64,000 nt of DNA from Marinobacter halotolerans (GTDB lineage Bacteria; Pseudomonadota; Gammaproteobacteria; Pseudomonadales; Oleiphilaceae): assembly GCF_008795985.1 (NCBI RefSeq), contig NZ_VMHP01000002.1, forward strand, positions 744,001-808,000, in the 5' to 3' direction. Position numbers and translations under genes: made by a program. This document shows positions 34,387-43,838 of this stretch, one piece after another; position 1 is the stretch's first letter, and every line of letters starts with the position of its first letter. The notes below the pieces were generated by a model that worked only from the letters and a program-made list of their open reading frames with translations, made no database searches and was not told the origin of the DNA.

Positions 34387-35379
34387 ATGAGTCTGTTCCA
34401 AACGAATGCGTGGCAGAAGGCCTGGTGGGCAGAATGGGCTGACACACCGGGTGCAACATTGGTTTCAGAGGGTGGTAACGGTCGCTCTGGACTATACGTG
34501 CATGGTTATCGGCATGGCCTCCCGGTGAAGACCCAGTGCATGCAATACGTTGGTACAAGTTACCGAAAGTTCTCGGCCCCGCGGACCGAATACAATACGC
34601 TGGGCCATCTGAATGACCTGCCTGCTGTTCTGACTGAGCTGGAGCAGGCTCAATGGACAGAAGCAGTATTCTCGGACTTGAAGTCTGAATCTGAAGAACA
34701 GCAAATGATGCAGAGCTGGGCTCGGAAGCATGGTTGGCTCTTGCGGGAGATATACCAGGATGTGGCCTACGGCATTGCTGCGACTGGAGCGTTTGAAGAT
34801 TATTTGGGCACTCTGGGTAAAAATACCCGGTTAAAGCTCTTTAATCGCCGAAAAATGTTCGAATCCCTTGGCGATGTGGCAGAGGAAAACTTCTGGCCTT
34901 ACAGGGCGAAAGAATTCTTTGAGTTACTGAACGGCTTTCACGAGGTGCGATGGGGTAGTCCTTGTTTTAGTCACCGAAGTGTTGCGTTTCATCTAGATTT
35001 TCTGGGCCGGGCCGCTGCAGACGAAATTCATCCACTTCTCATGGTTCTGCACATAGACCAACGTCCGGTATCTGTGCTCTACAATGCTTTGTTCCGTGGC
35101 TGCGTATACAATATCCAGGCTGGTTTTGATGAGAATTTTCACAGGAAAATAGCGCTTGGAACTCTTCACCTTGGCTATTCCATCGAATCGGCTATTCGGG
35201 ATCCCTCGGTTCAGTATTTTGATCTCCTGGCGGGTGAGGGTAAAAATACGAACTACAAGGTGAACCTCGCGACTGACCAGGAATCATTGGTTACCTTTAT
35301 GATCGTAAGAAACCGCCTGTTCGAGTTGCTTTATCGTACTAAAGACGCAATCACACGTTTGAAGAGGAAGGCGCGGTAA
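34387..35379 (+). CDS. FemAB/GNAT-type acyltransferase-like protein
   Basis: The 330-residue protein matches the GNAT/FemAB-like class (Acetyltransf_6 type) found in exopolysaccharide loci: a poorly conserved N-half with SDLKSESEEQQMMQSWARKHGW, a YLGTLGKNTRLKLFNRRKMFE motif near residue 140, then HPLLMVLHIDQRPVSVLYNALFRGCVYNIQAGFDENFHRKIALGTLHLGYSIESAIRDPSVQYFDLLAGE, the acyl-CoA or aminoacyl binding core. It probably acylates or aminoacylates a sugar or protein. It is divergent from the hydroxylase gene across a 227-bp spacer. Confidence 0.82.
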   Translation: MSLFQTNAWQKAWWAEWADTPGATLVSEGGNGRSGLYVHGYRHGLPVKTQCMQYVGTSYRKFSAPRTEYNTLGHLNDLPAVLTELEQAQWTEAVFSDLKSESEEQQMMQSWARKHGWLLREIYQDVAYGIAATGAFEDYLGTLGKNTRLKLFNRRKMFESLGDVAEENFWPYRAKEFFELLNGFHEVRWGSPCFSHRSVAFHLDFLGRAAADEIHPLLMVLHIDQRPVSVLYNALFRGCVYNIQAGFDENFHRKIALGTLHLGYSIESAIRDPSVQYFDLLAGEGKNTNYKVNLATDQESLVTFMIVRNRLFELLYRTKDAITRLKRKAR

Positions 35380-35453
35380 TTTTGGATGCGTCCGTGTAGA
35401 ATCCTAGCGGACGTAAACTAGTGTTTTTGTTCTTGCGCCAGGTTATATCCGTT

Positions 35454-36392
35454 ATGTCAGTAAATATCAGTGTTGTCATTCCTTGCTTCAATGCTTCTGC
35501 TTATATTGCCCAGACCATCAGTTCAGTGTTTTCTCAGGATCGGGATGACGTTGAAGTTATCGTGATTGATGATAAGTCGACCGATGACACCCGGGGTATT
35601 GTTGAGCAGTTGGCTCGTGAATATCCCGGCCCAGTCCGGGTCGTTTGCGGCGCGGGTAAGGGGCCGGCAGCTGCGCGAAACGTTGGCATTTCAGAGGCTG
35701 GAGGGGCCTATGTCGCTTTCCTTGATGCTGACGATCTTTGGCTGCCTCATAAACTTGAAAAACAGTTCAGGAGGCTGGAAGAAGCTGGTGAGGAAGGGTT
35801 GGTTTACACCGACCGCTCTTGGGTGGATGGAAATGGTGAAATGCTTTCTGAATCGCCTTTGCAGGAAACCTTCCCTGAAGGATACGTATTCACCGACATG
35901 ATTGCAGGGAATTACCTGGTAACCTCGTCAGTGTTAGTGCCAAAAGAAGCGCTAGTCAGGGTAGGCGGTTTCAGCGAGGCCAAAGAGTTTACGAATTGTC
36001 AGGATTACCATCTTTGGTTGCGACTGGCTGAAATAATTCCCTTCTATGCTGTAAAAGAACCACTCATAAAATATCGGGTCCACGATAACAACCGACATAA
36101 AAATGTTCGGCCGCGTTACGTTGGGCTGGTGGCCTGCCTTGAATACGCTAAAGGAAGTTCTTTTTGGAAAACTCATTCCCGCAAGCCTTTTGAGGCTCTC
36201 TTGAAGCAACGTTTGGGAGCTTTTCACGGTAGCTATGCCAGGACTTTCTTTAGGCAGGGCGATTTCCGTTGGGCCTGGCACGCTGCACTGTCAGGGCTTC
36301 GTTGCGGGATGCTTGATTGGCGGCTGCTGATCATCGCCGGTGTTGGGTGGTTGCCGGAAAATATTCTTCGTCGTCTTGCGGCTCTCAAATAA
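35454..36392 (+). CDS. Glycosyltransferase family 2
   Basis: This 312-residue GT-A enzyme shows ISVVIPCFNASAYIAQTISSVFSQ, VIVIDDKSTDDTRGIVEQL, GPAAARNVGISEAGGAYVAFLDADDLWLPHKLEKQF (DxD) and NCQDYHLWLRLAE. ATG at 35454 is chosen over GTG 35421 because the GT fold begins right there. It is followed after 12 bp by the unknown gene at 36405. Confidence 0.92.
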   Translation: MSVNISVVIPCFNASAYIAQTISSVFSQDRDDVEVIVIDDKSTDDTRGIVEQLAREYPGPVRVVCGAGKGPAAARNVGISEAGGAYVAFLDADDLWLPHKLEKQFRRLEEAGEEGLVYTDRSWVDGNGEMLSESPLQETFPEGYVFTDMIAGNYLVTSSVLVPKEALVRVGGFSEAKEFTNCQDYHLWLRLAEIIPFYAVKEPLIKYRVHDNNRHKNVRPRYVGLVACLEYAKGSSFWKTHSRKPFEALLKQRLGAFHGSYARTFFRQGDFRWAWHAALSGLRCGMLDWRLLIIAGVGWLPENILRRLAALK

Positions 36393-36404
36393 GGACATCT
36401 GTCA

Positions 36405-37616
36405 GTGAAGACCAGTAATTTGTCGTCCCTGCTTAATGAAGCGTCTAGTTTTGTATTATCCAATCGGGTTGGTGATTCTTTTCAATTCCGTATGTCTTCC
36501 GAGGGCCAGGTTACCCTTTATTCCTCTGTTTTTGCGGTAATGACGTTGCACTATACGGGCGCTTTGCGCCGGTTTTCTGACCACGAAAAGAGCGAATGGG
36601 CTGCATACATTAACGGCTTTCAGGATCCTGAGACGGGCATCTATAGGGCTCCAGAGATTTTTGAAGGTCAGATCAAGGGCGGCGGGCACAATCAGGAGCA
36701 TCTGGCGCTTCATCTGGCAGCCCATATTCTTCCCGCGCTCGATTTACTGGGCAGCAGACCGCAATATGAACTTACTTTTGCAGAAAAATTCCTGGACATA
36801 GAGACTCTAAAAGGATGGTTATCAGCGCGGGATTGGTCTGAGGCCTGGCTGGAGGGCAACAACCTTCTTTTCGTGGGCCAACTGCTTGTGCATCTGAGAG
36901 AAAACGGGAGCCAGCAAGCAGAACAAGCCCTCGAGGTGTTCATGGAATGGCTGGATGACCAGGTTGACCCTGAGACCGGTCTTTGGGGTACAAATGGGTT
37001 CTGCGACAAATACGCTGCGATCTACGGCGGTTATCACCAGCTCTTGCTTTACTACTATTTGGGGCGTCCGCTCATTGCTCCTGATAACTTGATTGATACG
37101 GCTCTGTCGATCCAGCACGTGGATGGAGGTTATTCTCGTTGGAATGGCGGCGGAACCTGCCAGGATGTCGATGCGGTCGATATCCTGGTTAATCTCTATA
37201 AATTGACTGGCCATCGCCGCCGGGATATTCGGCGTAGCCTACGTCGCAATTATGCGTCAGTTATGAGGCGAAAAACGATTGAGGGCGGTTTCTGTGACAG
37301 GCTGGGGCATGAGTTCAACCACATGGGGATGGAAATGACGAGGACTCCGCCAGACCGAGCTAATATGTTTTCAACATGGTTTGGCGTCCATACTGTTCAG
37401 TTAATGGCTGAGATCTTTAAACAGGATCAGTCTGATTGTGAAGGTTTCGACCGTTTAATAAATTTCAACCGCTCATGTTCGATGGGATGGCATCGGAAGA
37501 AACCTTGTGGTGAGCTCCCTTCATCATCTCTGGTTGAGTGTATCTCAGATTGGCTAGTGATCCGTGTGCAGGAGTCGGTTGTCCGGCTTTATCGTCTGAA
37601 GCAGAGGTTGAGGTAA
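36405..37616 (+). CDS. Unknown protein with alpha/alpha-toroid-like repeats
   Basis: I do not recognise a named family for this 403-residue protein. It is a soluble helical protein without signal peptide. Repeated blocks of the type DPETGIYRAPE (near 73), DPETGLWGTNGFCDKYAAIYGGYHQLLLYYY (near 190) and HVDGGYSRWNGGGTCQDVDAVDILVNLY (near 240) recall the paired-helix barrels of prenyltransferase/terpene-cyclase and glycan-processing proteins. Invariant-looking Asp, His, Gly and Trp residues sit at the loop ends. GTG start. It lies between two GT2 genes, so a role in polymer assembly or modification is likely but unproven. Confidence 0.6.
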   Translation: MKTSNLSSLLNEASSFVLSNRVGDSFQFRMSSEGQVTLYSSVFAVMTLHYTGALRRFSDHEKSEWAAYINGFQDPETGIYRAPEIFEGQIKGGGHNQEHLALHLAAHILPALDLLGSRPQYELTFAEKFLDIETLKGWLSARDWSEAWLEGNNLLFVGQLLVHLRENGSQQAEQALEVFMEWLDDQVDPETGLWGTNGFCDKYAAIYGGYHQLLLYYYLGRPLIAPDNLIDTALSIQHVDGGYSRWNGGGTCQDVDAVDILVNLYKLTGHRRRDIRRSLRRNYASVMRRKTIEGGFCDRLGHEFNHMGMEMTRTPPDRANMFSTWFGVHTVQLMAEIFKQDQSDCEGFDRLINFNRSCSMGWHRKKPCGELPSSSLVECISDWLVIRVQESVVRLYRLKQRLR

Positions 37617-37650
37617 GGGAGCTTTCGCTTCGCAATGATGGAGAATTGCA

Positions 37651-38646
37651 ATGTCTGAGGCAGAGTGGATGAGCGGTGATCTGAATCCTGAACTGAGTAT
37701 CGTTATTCCGTGCTTTAACGCCGGAGAGTACCTGCCCTCAACGCTGGAGTCTCTCAAACCGCTAATGATAGCAGGTGTTGAAATCATTCTTGTGGATGAT
37801 GGATCCACAGACAACACTCGAGAAGTCGTAGAGCCTTTCCTTGGGGAGAATGTTCGGTACTATACTCAGAGAAATAGTGGTGGCCCCGCCTCACCCCGCA
37901 ATGTAGGAATTCAAAGAGCTAGGGGCAGTTTTATTGGTCTCTTCGATTCTGATGATATCTCAATTAGCGGTCATTTCATTCACGCTATCAAGCTAATGAA
38001 GGATCACCCAACCGTGGGCATGATCTGCGGAAACTTCGATATTTCAGACGAGACGCTTAAGATCGAGCGACCTCGTGTGCTTGACGAATACAGTGCATTG
38101 CAGAATGTTCTCGTTCAGAAAGTGGAAACTGGCGCATGGCTCTTGAGAGGAGATACGGCATTTAGTGTTCTTTTACAGAAAAATTTTGTTGGGACCTCCA
38201 GTGTAATAATCCGAAAGAAGGCATTTGAACGGGTCGGCTATTTTGACCAGTCGCTTAAAAACCTTGATGATCGGGATATGTGGCTTCGCGTGGCAAGACA
38301 CTACGACGTGATTTACAGGGATGAACCCACCTATATTTATCGCAGCGTCGCTACAAGTATTTCCAAACAAGGTATAGAAAGGCAAGGGTTGGAGAGGACG
38401 AGCGTGGGTAAAAAATTAATTTCTGAGGGCCTGTCGCCCATCCATCGCAAATTGGCTAGACAGTGGATTGGCCGGAATTATCTTGAGGTTGGCTACTGCC
38501 GTTTTAAGCTCGAACAGAAGTCCGCTGCTCGAGACGTTTTTCTCAAGAGCTTTATTTATGCGCCCTCTTGGTCAGCATTCAAAGGCATTGTAAAAAGCCT
38601 TCTGCCGCGCAGCGCCTACCTTTCAATAAAAAGACTTAAGCCCTGA
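37651..38646 (+). CDS. Glycosyltransferase family 2
   Basis: This is a 331-residue GT-A enzyme. Core motifs are LSIVIPCFNAGEYLPSTLESL, IILVDDGSTDNTREVVEPF, NSGGPASPRNVGIQRARGSFIGLFDSDDISISGHF (DSDD metal site) and NLDDRDMWLRVARHYDV. It ends 10 bp before the end of the convergent flippase gene, with no room for a strong terminator. Confidence 0.92.
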   Translation: MSEAEWMSGDLNPELSIVIPCFNAGEYLPSTLESLKPLMIAGVEIILVDDGSTDNTREVVEPFLGENVRYYTQRNSGGPASPRNVGIQRARGSFIGLFDSDDISISGHFIHAIKLMKDHPTVGMICGNFDISDETLKIERPRVLDEYSALQNVLVQKVETGAWLLRGDTAFSVLLQKNFVGTSSVIIRKKAFERVGYFDQSLKNLDDRDMWLRVARHYDVIYRDEPTYIYRSVATSISKQGIERQGLERTSVGKKLISEGLSPIHRKLARQWIGRNYLEVGYCRFKLEQKSAARDVFLKSFIYAPSWSAFKGIVKSLLPRSAYLSIKRLKP

Positions 38647-38656
38647 CTTTCGTCTT

Positions 38657-40204
38657 TTACGGAGAGCCCCTCATTTTTGGGATCCGTCGAGTTATTGTGT
38701 CGGGCAGCATTTTTCTTATATACCCCCATTCCTCACGGCTGAGACTCAGCAGGAGCAGTGCCCAGTAAATTATGCTGATGGCTATACCGCTCGCTATTAG
38801 GGTCAAAAGGCTGTCGATAATAATAAAGTTTAAGACGACATTTTGAGCAAGCACAGTCGCGAGGAAAAGCAAAAGAAGGGGCTTCAGTATGTTGCTGTAT
38901 AGGCGGAGTATTGATAGTTCAATCTGCTTTTGAATGATTAAGGGAAGTACAATGGTTCGAGTAAATAAGCCAGGTAACGCAAGCGCTGCAGCTGCACCAA
39001 TGATACCGAGCTCAAGAACAGCAAGCGACAAATAAACAAGTGGCAGTGATATAGCCGCCTCGATCATTGTCAAATAAGCCATAATGCGGGGTTTGGATAT
39101 GGCCAAAAGTACGTTGTTGAGGGGTAAAAAAGTAAAACCTACGATGCGGCCAATCATCATAATAGAGAGGATGTAATAAGCCTGCTGAAATTGGAATTCG
39201 CCCCCCATCCAGATCCGAATTAGCGGCTCCCCGAGCAGCAAAAGGGTATAAGCTGCATATGCACCTAAAAGCAGATTGATGCGAACAAAAAGGATGGCCT
39301 TACTTCGAAGGCCTTCGTGATCCCCGCGGGCTTCATAGGCGGCGAACACCGGAGTAGACATTCCTGTCGCTTTTGATAAAAATTGAAAACTGTACTCAGC
39401 CAGACGAGCAGCCACATAGTAGACCGTCAATGGCCCCGTGCCAATAAAGGCCGCTATCATAAATATGTCTGCTTTTCCTTTTAGAAGGTTCGTGAAGTCT
39501 ATTAAAAAAGCCCAGCCGCTGTAACCGGCAAGGGAGCGGATAGTCGACTTATCGATAAAACTGTATTTTAGCTTTAGTGGTTTGAATAAGTACCGCGCGA
39601 TAAAGAGAGTTGCAAGGTCACTGAGTAGCGAGCCCCCAAACTGGACAAGGGCAACCGCCACGAGTTTATAACCACTAAGTAGGGCTGCGATGGTGCAGGC
39701 TGTTGCAATAATCTTTATTGCAATCCGTGTCCATGCCATCAGGTCGTAGCGCACATACGCCGTTGCGATACCTGCAAAGGCTTTGAATGGAAAAGCAATT
39801 GCCAGACTTAGTCCAGCCAAAAATATCAATAACTGAACCATTTCCACATTGGAGGGATCTTCCACCCAAATAGGCGAAATCCAGACAATACCCAAGGTTA
39901 CGGTAAGGACAAGTAGAGACAGGCCTGTGTAGATTACCAGCGCAGAGTTAATGACTCGGTTTGCTGATGCGTCATCACCTTTACTAATAAACCTTGCCAT
40001 AAAGCGCGTGACGGCTGTTGCAAAGCCGAAATCAAAAAGGTAAAGACTGGCGGTAAAGCCGCCGACCAAGATCCAGACCCCGTATAAAGATTCACCAAGT
40101 TGCCCGATCATGAATGGCAGCATGAAAAAACCGACGCCAATGTTTACAAGCGTCATTAACGTCTGGGCCACAGAACCATGGAAAAGCTTTTTTGCTAGTG
40201 ACAT
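38657..40204 (-). CDS. Oligosaccharide flippase (Wzx-like, MOP superfamily)
   Basis: This 515-residue integral membrane protein has about 14 helices, beginning LFHGSVAQTLMTLVNIGVGFFMLPFMIGQLGESLYGVWILVGG, a typical polysaccharide-biosynthesis (PST/Wzx) N-terminus. It should flip lipid-linked repeat units to the periplasm, where the polymerase at 32023 acts. First gene read after the three minus-strand glycosyltransferase genes, with a 206-bp gap upstream. Confidence 0.9.
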   Translation of the reverse strand: MSLAKKLFHGSVAQTLMTLVNIGVGFFMLPFMIGQLGESLYGVWILVGGFTASLYLFDFGFATAVTRFMARFISKGDDASANRVINSALVIYTGLSLLVLTVTLGIVWISPIWVEDPSNVEMVQLLIFLAGLSLAIAFPFKAFAGIATAYVRYDLMAWTRIAIKIIATACTIAALLSGYKLVAVALVQFGGSLLSDLATLFIARYLFKPLKLKYSFIDKSTIRSLAGYSGWAFLIDFTNLLKGKADIFMIAAFIGTGPLTVYYVAARLAEYSFQFLSKATGMSTPVFAAYEARGDHEGLRSKAILFVRINLLLGAYAAYTLLLLGEPLIRIWMGGEFQFQQAYYILSIMMIGRIVGFTFLPLNNVLLAISKPRIMAYLTMIEAAISLPLVYLSLAVLELGIIGAAAALALPGLFTRTIVLPLIIQKQIELSILRLYSNILKPLLLLFLATVLAQNVVLNFIIIDSLLTLIASGIAISIIYWALLLLSLSREEWGYIRKMLPDTITRRIPKMRGSP

Positions 40205-40222
40205 AAAATGCGGGCTCCTTCG

Positions 40223-40411
40223 CTAGCCCGGGTTTCCGAAAAAAAAGTGCCAGCATTGGCGATTCAGAATGCCGGAAAGAAATCTAAACGAGTGATCTCT
40301 TGAGCTCTTTATCAGGCACATGATTGTTTGCTTCCTTGTCGGCAGAGAAAATATGAGAATTGCTTGATCCGATCTAAGCTTTTTGCCCATCAGCCGAATT
40401 TTAAATGTCAT
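40223..40411 (-). CDS. Possible small basic ORF coupled to upstream glycosyltransferase gene
   Basis: An open frame of 62 codons starts with ATG overlapping the stop of the GT2 gene (TAATG). The product is basic and aromatic-rich without a recognisable motif, and base use is ordinary for the region. The overlap suggests coupling, but it may simply be chance or a remnant in the flippase-GT spacer. Confidence 0.2.
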   Translation of the reverse strand: MTFKIRLMGKKLRSDQAILIFSLPTRKQTIMCLIKSSRDHSFRFLSGILNRQCWHFFFGNPG

Positions 40412-41349
40412 TAGCTGTTCTGACTTTGGTTAAGTTTTCTCGCGCGCCCAATCTTACGCCCCTCACGTAAGCCACCGATAGTCATGGCCAGATGAACCAT
40501 CTTAATCGCTCCCTCTTTTTGTCTACCAAGAACCAGGCAAAAAAGGCATTTGAGGATTTGGATGCACGCTCGACGGAGACCAAAGGAGGGGTAACCAAAA
40601 ATTTTGATCCCTCCTTGCGCTTCTATCGGGAAGTTGCGGCCAATGCGAATATACCTTGAAAATACTGGCCCTATTTTGATCTGATTCGCCCGAACTATGT
40701 GCTTGACGCAGGCGTCAGGTATGAACATGATGCCTTCGCCCTGCGCAGCAACCTCCTCTGCGAAGGCCGTATCTTCTCCACCGGTTGAAGCTCCCTCTCC
40801 ACAGAAATTGACTCCGGGAGTTTCCGCAAAACGTGTTTGGGTAATGGCTGAACGGCGAACCATCAAGTTAGCCCCTTTCACTGTTCCAGGAGAAACAGCC
40901 TGTTCCGTCAAATCAACGTGTGTGCCTGCATAGGAGAGTCCTTCATCTGCTAGGTGCCTTAGCCAGCCAGGCGGTGGCGCATCCCACTCATGACGTACTT
41001 GGCCCGCAAATATGACAAATCCAGGGTGACGCTTTGCAGCCTCCACATAGGCTATGAGCCAGTTTGACTCCGGAATTATGTCGTCATCAGTGAACACAAT
41101 GAGATCACCCTGTGCGTGCTCAATGCCTCTGTTAAGCGCGAAGGATTTTCCCTGACGAGGCTCACGAAGCACCGACATAGGAAGTTTAGAGGTGTAAGTC
41201 TCCAAGATATTAATTGTTTCGTCTGTGCTTGCATTTTCAACCACGATAACCTCGAGCCCTTCGGCAGGCCGGGTTAGACGAGTAAGTGCATGAAGCGTCC
41301 GGGCTAGGGTGCTTGCTCCGTTATGACTAGGCAGTATTAGTGTAACCAT
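40411..41349 (-). CDS. Glycosyltransferase family 2
   Basis: This 312-residue GT-A enzyme has VTLILPSHNGASTLARTLHALTRL, VIVVENASTDETINILE, PRQGKSFALNRGIEHAQGDLIVFTDDDIIPESNWL (DDD metal site) and GANLMVRRSAI followed by GEDTAFAEEVAAQGEGI. It is most like the other minus-strand GT2 at 41466 in motif layout (QGK-FALN, FTDDDI), so the two are probably paralogues. Confidence 0.92.
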   Translation of the reverse strand: MVTLILPSHNGASTLARTLHALTRLTRPAEGLEVIVVENASTDETINILETYTSKLPMSVLREPRQGKSFALNRGIEHAQGDLIVFTDDDIIPESNWLIAYVEAAKRHPGFVIFAGQVRHEWDAPPPGWLRHLADEGLSYAGTHVDLTEQAVSPGTVKGANLMVRRSAITQTRFAETPGVNFCGEGASTGGEDTAFAEEVAAQGEGIMFIPDACVKHIVRANQIKIGPVFSRYIRIGRNFPIEAQGGIKIFGYPSFGLRRACIQILKCLFCLVLGRQKEGAIKMVHLAMTIGGLREGRKIGRARKLNQSQNS

Positions 41350-41465
41350 GAATAAATCGTTAGACCCTGTGGTAATCGCGCAACTTGAGAGGTTCCGGAA
41401 AGTAGCTCTAAGGCAGTCCTGACGTTGTTATATAAAGCGTCACCGAATTTTACTCATGGGATACG

Positions 41466-42425
41466 CTACCTTCCGCCACCGTTCTTTTCAGCAGGTGGTA
41501 CTCTCTGGCTAGATAATTTTCTATTTTCGTAAATTGCCCCGCGATAAAAATTGGAATTCCATAAGCCTTTGAGCATAGTCTCTTCATTTCCAGACAAAAT
41601 GCCTAGTATTTTTATGAGCCAACCCTCGACTAGTGCTCGATACTGCCACCTTGGAGCCCCAAAGACTATGGGCATGTTTGATCGATCCCTTCGTTTATGA
41701 TCGTTGAATGCATTGGCTCTCCCAAAGCGCTGCGCGCGCCCCGCAAGCCATTTATGAGATAACTGTTCTGGTCTTATTTGATGCTTAACGACGATTGAAT
41801 CCTCAAACCAAAAAAGATGTCCCGCTTCCGCCAAGCGAAAGTTTAACTCGGTCTCGCTTCCCATAATATAGCTGCCAATGCTTGGACCTATGCATTCATT
41901 AAATCGAGCACCTTTTTTAAAAACATCCGATCGTATTGCCATGTTTGCACCCCAAACCATTCCGGGATCCGTTGGTCCCGAGTGCATATCTTCTTTGTGA
42001 AGAGAATAAGCAGGTCCTAGAGGAATCGTCTTTACAATAGCTTCTGGCTTGTCATCCGGCCAATGTGGAATGATTTTTCCACCAAACACCGTGTAGTCCA
42101 ACTTGTTTGTTAATAGTCGTTCGTAACCAAGAAGCAAGTCTGGCGATGCAAGGATGTCGTCGTCCGTGAATACAATGATTTCTCCTAAACAATAAGGTAA
42201 AGCTAGATTTAGCGCGAAGTTTTTACCTTGTTTAGGTTGATGCAAAAGCTTTAAGGGTAGCTTTTTTTTATAAGAATTTATGATCGCAGACGAATTATCT
42301 GTGCTGGCATTGTCAACAGCGATGATCTCCCAGCCGCCTTGGGGCGGTGTAAGCGTAGTGAGGCTCTCAAGCATTGATGGTAGTGTTCGGGAGCCGTTAA
42401 AGGTTGAGAACGCGAGTGTAATCAT
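41466..42425 (-). CDS. Glycosyltransferase family 2
   Basis: This 319-residue GT-A enzyme shows ITLAFSTFNGSRTLPSMLESLTTL, IIAVDNASTDNSSAIINSY, PKQGKNFALNLALPYCLGEIIVFTDDDILASPDLLLGY and MGSETELNFRLAEAGHLFWFEDSIVVKHQI. It shares motif layout with the next gene on the same strand (40411). Base composition is noticeably AT-richer than the core operon. Confidence 0.92.
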   Translation of the reverse strand: MITLAFSTFNGSRTLPSMLESLTTLTPPQGGWEIIAVDNASTDNSSAIINSYKKKLPLKLLHQPKQGKNFALNLALPYCLGEIIVFTDDDILASPDLLLGYERLLTNKLDYTVFGGKIIPHWPDDKPEAIVKTIPLGPAYSLHKEDMHSGPTDPGMVWGANMAIRSDVFKKGARFNECIGPSIGSYIMGSETELNFRLAEAGHLFWFEDSIVVKHQIRPEQLSHKWLAGRAQRFGRANAFNDHKRRDRSNMPIVFGAPRWQYRALVEGWLIKILGILSGNEETMLKGLWNSNFYRGAIYENRKLSSQRVPPAEKNGGGR

Positions 42426-42476
42426 TGATCACCATTTTTTCGTAAATAGAGAGCCACCCTAAATTAATTATCATTT

Positions 42477-43445
42477 TTACTGAATTTGTTTTTTTAAGAC
42501 TTCCCATGTATTATAAGCGTTAAAAACATTCTCGATTTTCAGATCATTTTTATCATTTCTAAGGTTCTCGTGATGAAGGGCGATTTCCTGTGTGTCACGA
42601 ATTGTAATAACGTTTTTATGATTCATTATATCCGATTCTACCTTCTTGCATTGAACTCTATTAAGGAGACTCATTGCTTTGAACCATATGTCGTCTGCAC
42701 CGGGAGCAAGCGCCAGGAAGGCTTCTTCGTTAAAAACCTCATCGTTCAAAGAGTTTGGGGGATATAAAACGCCGCCGACACCTGTTGGGAATACCAGTAG
42801 ACCAGGTTCAATGATACCACTCTCTAAATCCCAGTTTTTATAACGCGCGAGTTTTCCGTTATCGCCAAATTTCATGTAGTGCATTCTGTAACAATGTATG
42901 AAATTTGGGTCCCGAATATAGGATTCATAAAGTTTTCGGAGGAAGCTTCTTGGATAAATTAAGTCGTCGTCAACAGTGACTATAAGATCGTTTGGGTATT
43001 CTTTTAAAGCAGGTATGAGCTTATTATAGGGTCCAATGGGCTTTTTATAGCTTATTTTTAGTCCTCTGTCTGTTAAATTTATTAAGTCTTTTGGTAAATT
43101 TGATGCATCAAAATCTGAATCATCTAAATAAAGGGAAATTCTGTCCGCCTTCAATTCTTGATCCATTAAAGATTGAATTGTTAAATGAACTCTATCAACT
43201 CTGTAAGAATGACTTGTCAGGCTTATCGTTATATTTTTTTCTCTTTCTAGTTTGTTGAGTCCATGATCTTTACTTAGGTAAGATGAGTTCAAGGTATTTA
43301 TATATATTAAATTTTTTTCATTCTGTTTTTTTATTTCCTCTAACGAATTTATTTTGCCTTGAAGCTCAAGACCGATAACGTGAATTTTTCTTATATAAAA
43401 CGGAAAAAATAATAATGTTTTTAGAAAATTTATAACGTTTTTCAT
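42477..43445 (-). CDS. Putative GT2-like glycosyltransferase, very AT-rich
   Basis: The protein of about 322 residues has EKNITISLTSHSYRVDRVHLTIQSLMDQELKADRISLYLDDSDF, DLIVTVDDDLIYPRSFLRKLYESYI (DDD metal site) and FPTGVGGVLYPPNSL, then APGADDIWFKAMSLL with an acidic catalytic candidate. This layout fits a GT-A sugar transferase of a less common family. An N-terminal helix with coiled-coil stretch (GLELQGKINSLEEIKKQNEKNL) precedes it. Start at 43445 is chosen for AAGGA upstream; a longer start at 43502 is possible. Strong A+T bias suggests transfer. Confidence 0.75.
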   Translation of the reverse strand: MKNVINFLKTLLFFPFYIRKIHVIGLELQGKINSLEEIKKQNEKNLIYINTLNSSYLSKDHGLNKLEREKNITISLTSHSYRVDRVHLTIQSLMDQELKADRISLYLDDSDFDASNLPKDLINLTDRGLKISYKKPIGPYNKLIPALKEYPNDLIVTVDDDLIYPRSFLRKLYESYIRDPNFIHCYRMHYMKFGDNGKLARYKNWDLESGIIEPGLLVFPTGVGGVLYPPNSLNDEVFNEEAFLALAPGADDIWFKAMSLLNRVQCKKVESDIMNHKNVITIRDTQEIALHHENLRNDKNDLKIENVFNAYNTWEVLKKQIQ

Positions 43446-43838
43446 CCTGAATCCTTGTTCCTGTTTCGACGCTTTTATTTTTTCGATGGCATAATAATTC
43501 ACGCTGATTCTCTGCTTGCTGTGATGAATTTGGCGGCGTCACAGCGTCTTTGAGTTTATTAAACGAATTCTTTCGATGTTAGCGTAAAAATTGGTCTGGT
43601 CGCTACTCTTTAATCGCCAGAGGTTTTGGTTAACTCCACCAAGTTATGCTACGTCGCAGTAGTGAAATTTGTGAGCTGTGAGTGCTATTATAGCTCCAGT
43701 TTTACGATTGCAACGCATTTAGGTTTTTTCGCGGCTCATGTGCTTTTGGCTGGCGCTAACCAATTGATACGTATAGAGTAACATCATGCCTTGGAGGCTT
43801 CCAACGGCCAATTCATTTTTTCAGGGATGTAAAGCTCA
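43446..43838. other. 393-bp divergent intergenic region upstream of xrtA
   Basis: No gene is seen. It separates the AT-rich minus-strand glycosyltransferase from xrtA. The only promoter-like sign is an extended -10 (TG-C-TATTAT, 43683-43691) pointing to xrtA, without a clear -35. No sigma-54 promoter or PrsR box was found here, in contrast to the PEP-CTERM genes. Confidence 0.4.
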
